DNA from: Xanthomonas vesicatoria ATCC 35937
Lineage (GTDB): Bacteria > Pseudomonadota > Gammaproteobacteria > Xanthomonadales > Xanthomonadaceae
Assembly: GCF_001908725.1 (NCBI RefSeq)
Contig: NZ_CP018725.1
Coordinates: forward strand, 3,906,001-3,970,000
Reading direction: 5' to 3'
Length of the DNA stretch: 64,000 bases
How positions within the stretch are numbered: position 1 is the first letter of the stretch; the number at the start of each line of letters is the position of its first letter. This document shows positions 27,371 through 37,391 of this stretch, piece by piece. Made by a program: the position numbers and the translations under genes. A model generated the notes under the pieces. The model searched no databases. It was not told the DNA's origin and saw only the letters and a program-made list of their open reading frames with translations.

Positions 27371-28165
27371 GTGGGCAGCGAGTCTTTCGCGGCGAACGGT
27401 ATGGATGGATCGTCGGCGCACGCCTACGATCAGGTGTCGCAGTACTACGATCGCCTGAGGGACCACTGGGCCGCTGCCAGTGCAGCGCAGTGTGCGCAGG
27501 CATTGGCGGCACTGGTCGGCAGTGGCACGGCCCTGGAGTTGGGGATTGGCACCGGCCGCATTGCGCTGCCGCTGGCCGCTGGCGGCGCGGCAGTCTGCGG
27601 CATCGACAACTCGCCTGGCATGTTGGACATGCTACGTGCCAAGCCCGGTGCCGAGCGACTGACCCTGGTCTGCGCCGATTTCGTCGATGTCCCGGTCGCC
27701 GGGCCGTTCGACCTGATCTATTCGGTGTGTTCGCTCGGCTATCTGTTGACGCAGGAAGAGCAGTTGCGTTGCCTGCGCGCGGTGCGCGAACGCCTGGCAA
27801 CCTCCGGCGTGTTCGTCCTGCAGACAATGGTGCCGCAGGCGGAGACGTTGCTGGCGGACGGCAAGGTGAGGTCGTTGGAGGCGCCAGCCCTGGACGATGG
27901 CGACGTGCCGGTGATGCTGATGTGCTCCAGCGCCGATCCGGCCCGGCAGCTGATACAGCAGCGCATCGTGATGATCGGGGAATCGGCGACTCGCGTTTTC
28001 AACGATCGCTATCGTTATCTGTGGCCTTCCGAGCTGGATCTGATGGCACGGATCGCCGGCTTGCGCTTGCGGGCCAGATGGGGTGATTGGAGCGGGCAGC
28101 CCTATACCGCGCGCAGCCGGAGCCAGATTTCCGTGTATGAGCCTGCTGCGATGGATGCGGACTAG
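27371..28165 (+). CDS. class I SAM-dependent methyltransferase
   Basis: A 264-residue methyltransferase with motif I ALELGIGTGRIALPLA, acidic loop VCGIDNSPGMLDML, motif II LTLVCADFVDVPVAGPFDLIYSVCSLGYLLT and motif III RERLATSGVFVLQ. The start is uncertain: GTG 27371 lies one base after the sulfotransferase stop, and ATG 27401 is an alternative; an in-frame start at 27290 would overlap the sulfotransferase heavily. The juxtaposition implies co-transcription and a common product or pathway with the sulfotransferase. The substrate is unknown. Confidence 0.85.
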   Translation: MGSESFAANGMDGSSAHAYDQVSQYYDRLRDHWAAASAAQCAQALAALVGSGTALELGIGTGRIALPLAAGGAAVCGIDNSPGMLDMLRAKPGAERLTLVCADFVDVPVAGPFDLIYSVCSLGYLLTQEEQLRCLRAVRERLATSGVFVLQTMVPQAETLLADGKVRSLEAPALDDGDVPVMLMCSSADPARQLIQQRIVMIGESATRVFNDRYRYLWPSELDLMARIAGLRLRARWGDWSGQPYTARSRSQISVYEPAAMDAD

Positions 28166-28366
28166 GCGAGCTCACGCGGCTGACGGTGTCGTTGGCGAAG
28201 ATCGGCCACCAGCGGCTGCAGCAAGTGTCACGGTGTTGGTGGCCTTGGTGGCCTTGGTGACCGCGCGGCCCGCTACTTTCGGCCGATCGCAGCGCAAGGG
28301 GCGACGCGTCGCGCGAAGCGTACGCAGATTCAGCTTCGCGTCGTGCCGATCAAGGCCTTGATGCAC

Positions 28367-28390
28367 AACGGGCGCCTTGCGGCGCCCGTT
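28367..28390 (-). terminator. ahcY terminator hairpin
   Basis: A 10-bp stem (28367-28376 with 28381-28390) closed on the minus strand by GCAA lies about 40 bases after the ahcY stop. The stem size and tetraloop are the same as those of the hairpin after the autotransporter gene. The U tract is weak. Confidence 0.6.
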
Positions 28391-28430
28391 GATTCACACT
28401 GTCGAGGATGGGCGAACGTGCGCCCACGTC

Positions 28431-29873
<1,443 letters not shown>

Positions 29874-29910
29874 GCAATTGCTCCGGTAGGCAGGCGAATG
29901 TCTGCAATTC

Positions 29911-30018
29911 CGGGCGCCGTTGAACGAGAAATCCCTGTCGAGCCTGGCCGTATCTATCTGCACGGTTGGTGCAGTTGGCAGATCGATCTGCCATGACGGT
30001 CGCAGCGCCCCTCGACGA
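29911..30018 (-). promoter_or_regulatory. SAH riboswitch upstream of ahcY
   Basis: On the minus strand the leader contains GAGGGGCGCTGCGACC (30013-29998), GCCAGGCTCG (29948-29939) and TTCAACGGCGCCC (29924-29912), the three conserved blocks of the S-adenosylhomocysteine riboswitch. P1 can form between GTCGAG (30016-30011) and CTCGAC (29942-29937), and the GGCGCCC block can pair with GGGGCGC as the family pseudoknot. Between the blocks are two extra hairpins, GGCAGATCGATCTGCC and CTGCACCAACCGTGCAG. SAH binding would switch ahcY on. Confidence 0.92.
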
Positions 30019-30025
30019 GGGTCCG

Positions 30026-30031
30026 ATTATA
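30026..30031 (-). promoter_or_regulatory. ahcY -10 box
   Basis: TATAAT, a perfect -10 box, lies on the minus strand seven to ten bases before the start of the riboswitch, so transcription would begin at about 30018-30020. No good -35 was found at 16-18 bases upstream. Confidence 0.6.
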
Positions 30032-30141
30032 TCGGCAGCACCCCCGTCCGGCATGAATTGCCCCCCACCCCAACCAACGGCAGGGGAGCAGCCGACGGGC
30101 GGCTGCTATGGTCCGGAGTCGATCCAGAGCGGAAGCGGACA

Positions 30142-32664
30142 ATGCAAAGCGAGCCCAAGGCACGAGCGGTGCGGCGGTACACATGGGCGTGGGCAGGCGT
30201 GGTGGCTTTGGCCGCGCCGCTGCAGGCCCCGGCCGCCGGTGTGCCGGCATCCCCGCCAGCGGCAGCGGCAAGCAGCGGCTATCAGTTGCCGTCCCCGGCG
30301 CTGCAGGCGGTGGTGGACGCGCCGCGCGCGCCGTTGCTGCAATTGTCGCCCAAGCGCGACCTCGCCGCGATGCTGCAGTTGCCGGCATTGCCGGACATCG
30401 CCGAGGTGGCTCAGCCCGAACTCAAGCTGGCCGGCGTGCGCATCCACCCCAAGACCTATGCGGCCAGCCGCTTCTCCTTCTCCAGCAAGCTGTGGCTGCT
30501 GGCGGTGGCCGATGGGAGCGAGCGCCAGATTGCCGGGCTGCCGTCGCCGCTGTCGCTGGCCGATTTGAGCTGGTCGCCGGATCAGCGCTATCTGGCGTTC
30601 CGCCGCGAGGATGCCGCCAGCGGCGCCAACGAGCTGTGGCTGGTGGACGTGGCGGCCAAGCAGGCGAAGCGCCTGGTGGCCGGCTTGAACACGAGCGTCA
30701 ACGACGATCTGCGCTGGTTGCCAGATGGCAGCGGGTTGCTGCTGCAACAGCAGGTGGCGGGGCAGGGCGCACCGCCCGCACGTGATGCGACACCGGATGG
30801 CCCGGCGATTCAGCAGACCAGCGCTGCAGCCGGCGTGCGCTCGCTACCGACCTATCAGGACTTGTTGCGCAACGAGGCCGATGCGCGCGTGTTCGAGTAT
30901 TACGCCACCGGCCAACCCATCATCGTCACGGTCAGTGGGCAGGTGCGCCCGATCGCCGCGCCGGGCATCTATCTCAACCTGTCGGTGTCGCCGGATGGCC
31001 GTTACATTCTGAGCGAACGCAGCGAGCGGCCGTTCTCGTACCTGGTGCCGGTGGACAACTTCGCGCGCCGCATCGAGGTGCTGGATCTGCAGGGCAAGCT
31101 GGTGCGCCAGATCGCCCAGCTGCCATTGGTGGAAGGCTTGCCGACCGGCAACGACGCGGTACGCACTGGCGTGCGCGACATCGCCTGGCGCGTCGATGCG
31201 CCAGCCACCCTGGTCTGGGCCGAGGCGCAGGATGGCGGCGACCCGGCACGCGCGAGCAAGGTGCGCGATGTGGTGCGGATGCAGACCGCGCCGTTCACGC
31301 GTGCGCCGGTGACGCTGGCGCAGCTGGGCAGCCGGTTCGATGGCATCCAGTGGGGCCGTGGCGATCTGGCCATCCTCAGCGAGAGCTGGTGGAAGACCCG
31401 CCGCATCAAGCAATGGCGCATCGCCCCCGATCAGCCCAGACAAGCGCCCGAGCTGCTGTGGGACCGTTCCTCGCAGGACCGCTACAACGACCCAGGCACA
31501 CCGGCGACGGTGGCCGACGGCAAGGGCCACTTGCTGCTGCAGACCAGCGGCGACGGCAACAGCCTGTTCCTGCTCGGCAAGGGCGCCTCGCCGGAAGGCG
31601 ACCGGCCGTTTGTGGATCGTTTCGATCTGCAGAGCAAGCGCGCCACACGGCTGTTCCGTTCGCAGGCGCCCACTTATTCCGCGCCACTGGCGCTGCTGGA
31701 TGCGCAGGGCACGCGGTTGCTGCTCAGCCGCGAATCGCCTGAAGAACCGGCCAATTACTTCGTGCAGTCGCTGGACGATGCGGCGCCAGCACCGCGTGCC
31801 TTGACGCACTTCGCCCATCCGCTGCCGCAGCTGCGCGGCGTGCAGAAGGAGCAGATCCGCTACAAGCGCGCCGATGGCGTGGACCTCACCGCCACGCTGC
31901 TGCTGCCGCCCGGTTACGAGCCCAAACGCGACGGCCCGCGGCCGTTGCTGATGTGGGCGTACCCGGGTGAGTTCAAAAGCGCCGACACCGCCAGCCAGGT
32001 CACCGACTCGCCGTATCGCTTCAATGCCATCAGCTACTGGGGCCCGCAGGCGTTCCTGGCGATCGGCTACGTGGTGCTCAACAACCCGACCATGCCGATC
32101 GTCGGCGAAGGCGATGCCGAACCCAATGACACCTATGTGCCGCAGCTGGTCGCCGATGCGCAGGCAGCGGTGGATGAAGTGGTGCGGCGCGGGGTCACCG
32201 ATCGCGAGCACATCGCCATCGGCGGGCATTCGTACGGCGCCTTCATGACCGCGAACCTGCTCGCGCACACGCGGCTGTTCAAGGCCGGTATCGCACGCAG
32301 CGGTGCGTACAACCGCACGCTCACCCCGTTCGGTTTCCAGGCCGAAGAACGCAACTACTGGCAGGCGCAATCGGTGTACCAGGCGATGTCGCCGTTCAAC
32401 TACGCCGACAAGATCAAGGACCCGCTGCTGCTGATCCACGGCCAGGACGACAACAACACCGGCACCTTCCCGATCCAGAGCGAGCGCATGTTCGCCGCGA
32501 TCAAGGGCCTGGGTGGCACCGCGAAGCTGGTACTGCTGCCCAACGAATCGCATGCCTACCGCGCGCGGCAATCGATCCTGCAGATGCTGGCAGAGAGTGA
32601 GCAGTGGTTGAAGCGCAATCTTGGCGAGCCGGTGAAGGAGCAGCGCGCTACGCACGCGCGTTGA
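30142..32664 (+). CDS. S9 prolyl oligopeptidase-family serine peptidase
   Basis: An 840-residue exported peptidase. A signal-type segment is at the N-terminus (YTWAWAGVVALAAPLQAPAAGVPA). A beta-propeller region follows (LSWSPDQRYLAFRRED, RWLPDGSGLLLQ, LSVSPDGRYILSERS), then the alpha/beta hydrolase domain from about residue 575. The nucleophile motif is GGHSYGAFM, the catalytic Asp is in IHGQDDNNTG and the His in NESHAYRARQS. It matches acylaminoacyl-peptidase/dipeptidyl-peptidase-type enzymes of xanthomonads. The ATG at 30142 is chosen because the in-frame extension to 29920 would translate the opposite-strand riboswitch. The substrate is uncertain. Confidence 0.9.
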   Translation: MQSEPKARAVRRYTWAWAGVVALAAPLQAPAAGVPASPPAAAASSGYQLPSPALQAVVDAPRAPLLQLSPKRDLAAMLQLPALPDIAEVAQPELKLAGVRIHPKTYAASRFSFSSKLWLLAVADGSERQIAGLPSPLSLADLSWSPDQRYLAFRREDAASGANELWLVDVAAKQAKRLVAGLNTSVNDDLRWLPDGSGLLLQQQVAGQGAPPARDATPDGPAIQQTSAAAGVRSLPTYQDLLRNEADARVFEYYATGQPIIVTVSGQVRPIAAPGIYLNLSVSPDGRYILSERSERPFSYLVPVDNFARRIEVLDLQGKLVRQIAQLPLVEGLPTGNDAVRTGVRDIAWRVDAPATLVWAEAQDGGDPARASKVRDVVRMQTAPFTRAPVTLAQLGSRFDGIQWGRGDLAILSESWWKTRRIKQWRIAPDQPRQAPELLWDRSSQDRYNDPGTPATVADGKGHLLLQTSGDGNSLFLLGKGASPEGDRPFVDRFDLQSKRATRLFRSQAPTYSAPLALLDAQGTRLLLSRESPEEPANYFVQSLDDAAPAPRALTHFAHPLPQLRGVQKEQIRYKRADGVDLTATLLLPPGYEPKRDGPRPLLMWAYPGEFKSADTASQVTDSPYRFNAISYWGPQAFLAIGYVVLNNPTMPIVGEGDAEPNDTYVPQLVADAQAAVDEVVRRGVTDREHIAIGGHSYGAFMTANLLAHTRLFKAGIARSGAYNRTLTPFGFQAEERNYWQAQSVYQAMSPFNYADKIKDPLLLIHGQDDNNTGTFPIQSERMFAAIKGLGGTAKLVLLPNESHAYRARQSILQMLAESEQWLKRNLGEPVKEQRATHAR

Positions 32665-32989
32665 TTGACAGGGCGTGGTCGCTGTGGAGCTGCGCGCGAG
32701 GAGGTGTTACCGGTAGGCCTCATCGCGTCCAGGTGCGCTTTACGAGGCGGTTGGCTGAGGTGTTCGCATAATTCGCGTGGCGCGCAGCACGAAAGGGCGT
32801 AGCACGCATGCGTGGGCGGGTGCGATGGAGCGCATCGATCGAGTCTGGTCGCGCCGGGACGCGCTCCTGCGCAAGTCGTCGAGCTTGGGCGCGATGGTTC
32901 GAGCTGAAACCGTCGTGATCGTCGCAACCCTCTAATCCTTTTGGGTTAGTCTTCGACGACTTTGCGCTTGAAGAGGGTGTGCGTTTCCG
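32665..32989. other. leader region before ppc
   Basis: No gene is supported. A small hairpin CTAATCC/GGGTTAG with a TTTT loop (32932-32949) lies 40 bases before the ppc start, nested in repeated CGTCG/CGACG words that may form a larger leader structure. Nothing else was recognised. Confidence 0.4.
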
Positions 32990-35704
32990 ATGAACGAGTA
33001 CCGCAGCAGTCTTGTGTTCGCTACCCCCGATCTTCCCTTGCGCGACGATGTGCGTCGCCTCGGTGCACTGGTCGGCGATCTGCTCGCCGAACAGGTGTCT
33101 GCGGAATTCCTTGATGAAATAGAACGCGTCCGCACCACTGCCATCGCGCGGCGCGAAAGCGATGCGCCGCCCTCCACGCTGAGCGAGCAACTGGCCGGCC
33201 GTGAGCCGCGCGATGCCGAGTCGCTGGTGCGTGCGTTCAGCACGTATTTCCAGGTGGTCAACATCGCCGAGCGCGTGCATCGCATCCGCCGCCGCCGCGA
33301 GTACCAGCGCAGCGGTATCGATACGCCGCAGCCCGACGGCCTACACGATGCCTTGCGCCGGCTCAAGGCGCAGGGCGTGAGCCTGGATGAACTGAGCGAG
33401 TGGTTGCCGCGCATCGACGTGGAGCCGGTGTTCACCGCGCACCCCACCGAAGCGGTGCGCCGCGCGTTGCTGGAAAAAGAACAGCTGATGGTCGCCAGCC
33501 TGGTCGATAACCTCGACGGCATGCGCACGCCCAACGAGCGCGCCAGCGATGCGGCGCGCTTCCGCATGGCGCTGACCGCCTCCTGGCAGACCGCCGACTC
33601 CTCGCCGGTGCGTCCTACCGTGGACGACGAACGCGAGCACGTTGGGTTCTATCTCATCCAGGTGCTCTATCGCGTCATCCCGGTGATGTACGAAACCCTC
33701 GAACACGCCATCGAAGAAACCTACGGCAGCGTGCCGTCCCTGCCGCGCCTGCTGCGCTTCGGCACCTGGGTGGGCGGGGACATGGACGGCAATCCCAACG
33801 TGGATGCCACCACCATTGCCGGCACGCTGGATGCGCAGCGCCGCGCCGTGCTGGACCGCTACCAGAAAGAACTCTGGCAGCTGGCCAGCCTGCTCAGCCA
33901 GTCCACCACGCTGGTGGCGGTGAGCCCAGCGTTGAACGCGCAACTGGAGCGTTATCGCGCCTTGCTGCCGGACGCTGCCGCGCGCTCGCGCCCGCGCCAC
34001 GGCGACATGCCGTACCGGTTGCTCAACGATCTGATGCGCGCACGCCTGCAGGCCACGTTGGACGATGCCGATGGCGCCTACACCGCGCCGTCGGAGCTTG
34101 AGCAGGATCTGCAATTGATCCTGGACAGCCTGCAGGCCAACAAGGGACTGCACGCCGGCTGGTTTGCGGTGCGCCGGCTGTTGTGGCGCGTGCGCAGCTT
34201 CGGGTTTCATCTGGCGCGGCTGGATGTGCGCCAGGAATCGAGCGTGCATGCGCGTGCAGTGGCCGATGCACTCGGCCAGGCGGACTGGGACGAACAGGAT
34301 GCCAAGCAGCGCGCTGCCTTGCTCGGCCCGTACGCGTCCGGCGAACAGGCGTTGCCGCGCGTGGAGGACGAAGGCAATGCACGGCTGGATGCGGTCTTCG
34401 CCGCACTTGCCGATGCACGCATGCGCCATGGCGCCGATGCACTGGGTAGTTACATCATCTCGATGGCGCATAACCGCGCCGATGTGCTCACCGTGCTTGC
34501 CTTGGCGCGGCGTGGTGGCCTGGTCGACGACGCTGGTGCGGTGCCGCTGGATATCGTGCCGCTGTTCGAAACGGTGGACGATTTACGCGGCGGCACCGGC
34601 ACCGTGCAGGACCTGCTGGCCGACCCGGTGTATCGCCAACACCTGGCCGCGCGTGGCGATACGCAGATGGTGATGCTGGGGTATTCGGACAGCGGCAAGG
34701 ACGGCGGCATCGCGGCCTCGCGCTGGGGCCTGCAGCGCGCCCAGGTGGAACTGCTGGAAGCGGCCGCCGAGCTGGGCGTGCGGCTGACCTTTTTCCATGG
34801 CCGCGGCGGTTCGATCGCACGCGGTGGCGGCAAGACCAGCCGTGCGCTGGATGCTGCGCCGCGCGGCAGCGTCGACGGTCGCCTGCGCGTCACCGAGCAG
34901 GGCGAGGTGATCCATCGCAAGTACGGCATTCGCGCGTTGGCATTGCGCTCGCTGGAGCAGATGACCGGTGCGGTGCTGTTGTCCAGCCTGCGTCCGCGCG
35001 CGCCCGAGCCGCGCGAGGACAACTGGCGGCCGGTGATGGATCTGGTTGCCGAACGCAGCACCGTGGCCTATCGCGCCTTCGTCGGTGCGCCGGATTTCAT
35101 GCAGTACTTCCGCCTCGCGACGCCGATCGATGTGATCGAACGCATGACGCTGGGCTCGCGCCCGTCGCGTCGGCTGGGCCAGGATGCGGCGCTGTCGAAT
35201 CTGCGCGCGATCCCCTGGGTATTTGCGTGGAGCCAGGCGCGTGCGGTGATTCCGGGGTGGTACGGCGTGGGCAGCGGCTTGCAGGCGGCGGTGGATGCCG
35301 GGCATGAAGACAGCCTGCGCGAGATGGCGCAGGACTGGCCGTTCTTCCGCACCTTCCTGGACGACATCGCCATGGTGCTGTCCAAGGGCGACCTTAATAT
35401 CGCCGAGCTGTTTTCGCGGCTGTCCGGTGACCTGCATATGCGGTTTTTCCCGCAGATTCGCGACGAACTGGCGCTGACCAAGCGCTGGGTCAAGGCGCTG
35501 CTGCAACAGCAATCGTTGCTGCAGCACGACCCGCGGCTTGCGTTGTCGATCCGCCTGCGAAACCCCTATATCGACCCGATCAGCGTGTTGCAGGTCGACC
35601 TGCTGCAGCGTTGGCGCGCCACCGACGGCGAAGACGAAGATCTGCTGCGTGCGCTGGTCGCCTGCGTCAACGGCGTCTCGCAAGGGGTGCAGAACACCGG
35701 CTGA
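32990..35704 (+). CDS. ppc: phosphoenolpyruvate carboxylase
   Basis: Ppc carboxylates phosphoenolpyruvate to oxaloacetate, replenishing the TCA cycle. The 904-residue protein has the N-terminal motif [12 protein letters not shown] with the essential His, the region [12 protein letters not shown], and the loop [16 protein letters not shown] with catalytic Arg/Lys residues. It ends QNTG, the invariant C-terminus. Length and domain order are normal for bacterial enzymes. The ATG at 32990 gives [10 protein letters not shown]. The gene stands alone; the TetR operator begins 47 bases after its stop. Confidence 0.98.
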
Positions 35705-35751
35705 TCCAACCGTTGGTCGGAGAGGGCGCGAAATCGGCAAGCGGGCTCTGG

Positions 35752-35779
35752 CATTAGCGGACAAATCTGTCCGATAATG
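35752..35779. promoter_or_regulatory. TetR operator and -10 box
   Basis: A near-perfect 28-base inverted repeat has arms CATTA/TAATG and CGGACA/TGTCCG around AATC. GATAAT at 35773-35778 within it is a good -10 box. Transcription would start at about 35785, the A of the regulator's ATG, suggesting a leaderless, autorepressed gene. Confidence 0.65.
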
Positions 35780-35784
35780 CCGGC

Positions 35785-36357
35785 ATGACGACACCCCGCC
35801 CCGATGCCGCGCTCCGCCGCCGGCAGATTCTCGATGCTGCCGACGAAGTGTTCAGCGAACACGGCGTCAACGCCCCGTTGGAACTGGTGGTGGAGCGCGC
35901 CGGCCTTGGCCGCGCCACCCTGTACCGCAATTTCCCGGATCGGGAAGCGTTGATGACCGCGCTGATGGCACGCGGGCTGGATGGCCTGGAGCGGCTGGCC
36001 GCCGATCTGGCCGACCGCCCGGATGGACTGGCCATGCTGCTGCACGACGTGGCCGAGCACATCGCCCAGTCCGCGCCGCTGGTGGATTTCTGGCGCTCGA
36101 TGGAACGCGCAAATCCGGCAGTGGAATCGGCCGACCGCCGCGTCGTGGCGATCTTCCTGCCGTTCGTGCACCGTGCCCGCGACGCCGGCTTGTGCCGGGC
36201 TGATGTCGACGACGAGCAACTGCTGCTGGTGATCGACATGCTGGGCAGCTGCCTGCGCGGTAACGACGAAACGGAGCGCAAGCGTCTGGCGCATCGCTCG
36301 GCAGACCTGCTGATGCATGCGCTGGGCATGCAGGTGCCGGACGGCGGCACACGATGA
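35785..36357 (+). CDS. TetR/AcrR-family transcriptional regulator
   Basis: A 190-residue repressor. The N-terminal helix-turn-helix is RRRQILDAADEVFSEHGVNAPLELVVERAGLGRATLYRNFPDREAL, followed by an all-helical ligand-binding domain. It probably binds the inverted repeat that overlaps its own -10 box (35752-35779), giving autoregulation. It is the first gene of a three-gene operon: the DUF4105 gene starts inside its stop codon (ATGA overlap). The inducer is unknown. Confidence 0.93.
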   Translation: MTTPRPDAALRRRQILDAADEVFSEHGVNAPLELVVERAGLGRATLYRNFPDREALMTALMARGLDGLERLAADLADRPDGLAMLLHDVAEHIAQSAPLVDFWRSMERANPAVESADRRVVAIFLPFVHRARDAGLCRADVDDEQLLLVIDMLGSCLRGNDETERKRLAHRSADLLMHALGMQVPDGGTR

Positions 36358-37391
36358 CACCGGCAACCCGCGCGACCATCGGCCGCTGGGCGTTGCGCGT
36401 GCTGCTGGTGCTGGCAGCGCTGTGGGGCGGCCTGGCGATCTATTTCGCGCTCACCGGAAATGCCGTCGTGCGTGGCGGTTGGGTGGCATCGTGGTGCGCG
36501 ATGGCGTTGGCCGCGTTGTGGGGCTTGCGCCGTGGGCGCGAGAACTGGGCCCTGGCGGGCATCTTCGGTGCCGCGTTCGTGGTGCTGGCGGTGTCGTGGG
36601 GTCTCATGCAGCCCAGCCAGGACCGCGACTGGGCCGATGATGTCGCCCAGCGTCTGCAACCGGAAGTGCGCGGCAATCTCGTGACCCTGCACAACGTGCG
36701 CAATTTCGACTGGCATAGCGAAACCAATTACGTCCCACGCTGGGAAACCCGCCGCTACGATCTGGACCGCCTGGTCAGCGCCGATCTGGCCTTGTCGTAC
36801 TGGATGGGCCCGGCGATTGCCCACACGCTGGTGTCGTTCGGCTTCGACGACGGCTCGCACGTGGTGTTTTCGCTGGAAATCCGCAAGGAACGCGGCGAAT
36901 CCTTTTCTGCGGTAGGCGGCTTCTTTCGCAGCTTCGAAGAAACCCTGGTGGCCGCCGACGAGCGCGACATCCTGCGCGTGCGCACCAATGTGCGTGGCGA
37001 GGACATGTATCTGTATCGGCTGGCCATTCCCAAGGCCGGCCTGCGCCGCATGTTCATGGGCTATGTCGGGCTAGCCAACGAGTTGAATCGCAAGCCGGCC
37101 TTCTACAACACGCTGACCAGTAATTGCACCACGATCGTCTTCGCCCTGGTGCGGCAGCTGCAGCCCACCTTGCCGCTGGATCACCGCTTGCTGCTGTCCG
37201 GCTATGCCGACCAATACGCGTACGACCATCACGGCCTGATGCCGGGCTATGACTTTACGACGTTGAAGCAGCGCGGACATTTCACCGCGCGAGCCATTGC
37301 CGCCGATACCGCGCTGGATTTTTCCGAACGCATTCGTGCCGGCATGCCGCAGGCGCCTGCGCCTGGCGTGTCGACGAGCGCAGCGCGGTGA
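36354..37391 (+). CDS. DUF4105 (Lnb-like) membrane protein
   Basis: A 345-residue inner membrane protein with about three N-terminal membrane segments (LRVLLVLAALWGGLAIYFAL, WVASWCAMALAALWGL, LAGIFGAAFVVLAVSWGLM). A periplasmic DUF4105 domain follows, containing RNFDWHSETNYVPRWETRRYDLDRL and FYNTLTSNCTTIVFALV, the conserved His and Cys regions of the family. This family includes Lnb lipoprotein N-acyltransferases, so a lipoprotein- or lipid-modifying role is plausible but unproven. Its ATG overlaps the TetR stop by four bases, and its stop overlaps the next GTG. Confidence 0.85.
   Translation: MTPATRATIGRWALRVLLVLAALWGGLAIYFALTGNAVVRGGWVASWCAMALAALWGLRRGRENWALAGIFGAAFVVLAVSWGLMQPSQDRDWADDVAQRLQPEVRGNLVTLHNVRNFDWHSETNYVPRWETRRYDLDRLVSADLALSYWMGPAIAHTLVSFGFDDGSHVVFSLEIRKERGESFSAVGGFFRSFEETLVAADERDILRVRTNVRGEDMYLYRLAIPKAGLRRMFMGYVGLANELNRKPAFYNTLTSNCTTIVFALVRQLQPTLPLDHRLLLSGYADQYAYDHHGLMPGYDFTTLKQRGHFTARAIAADTALDFSERIRAGMPQAPAPGVSTSAAR

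Noticed and set aside
29920..30141. N-terminal extension of the S9 peptidase
   Set aside because: It would translate the reverse of the SAH riboswitch; the ATG at 30142 precedes a normal signal peptide.
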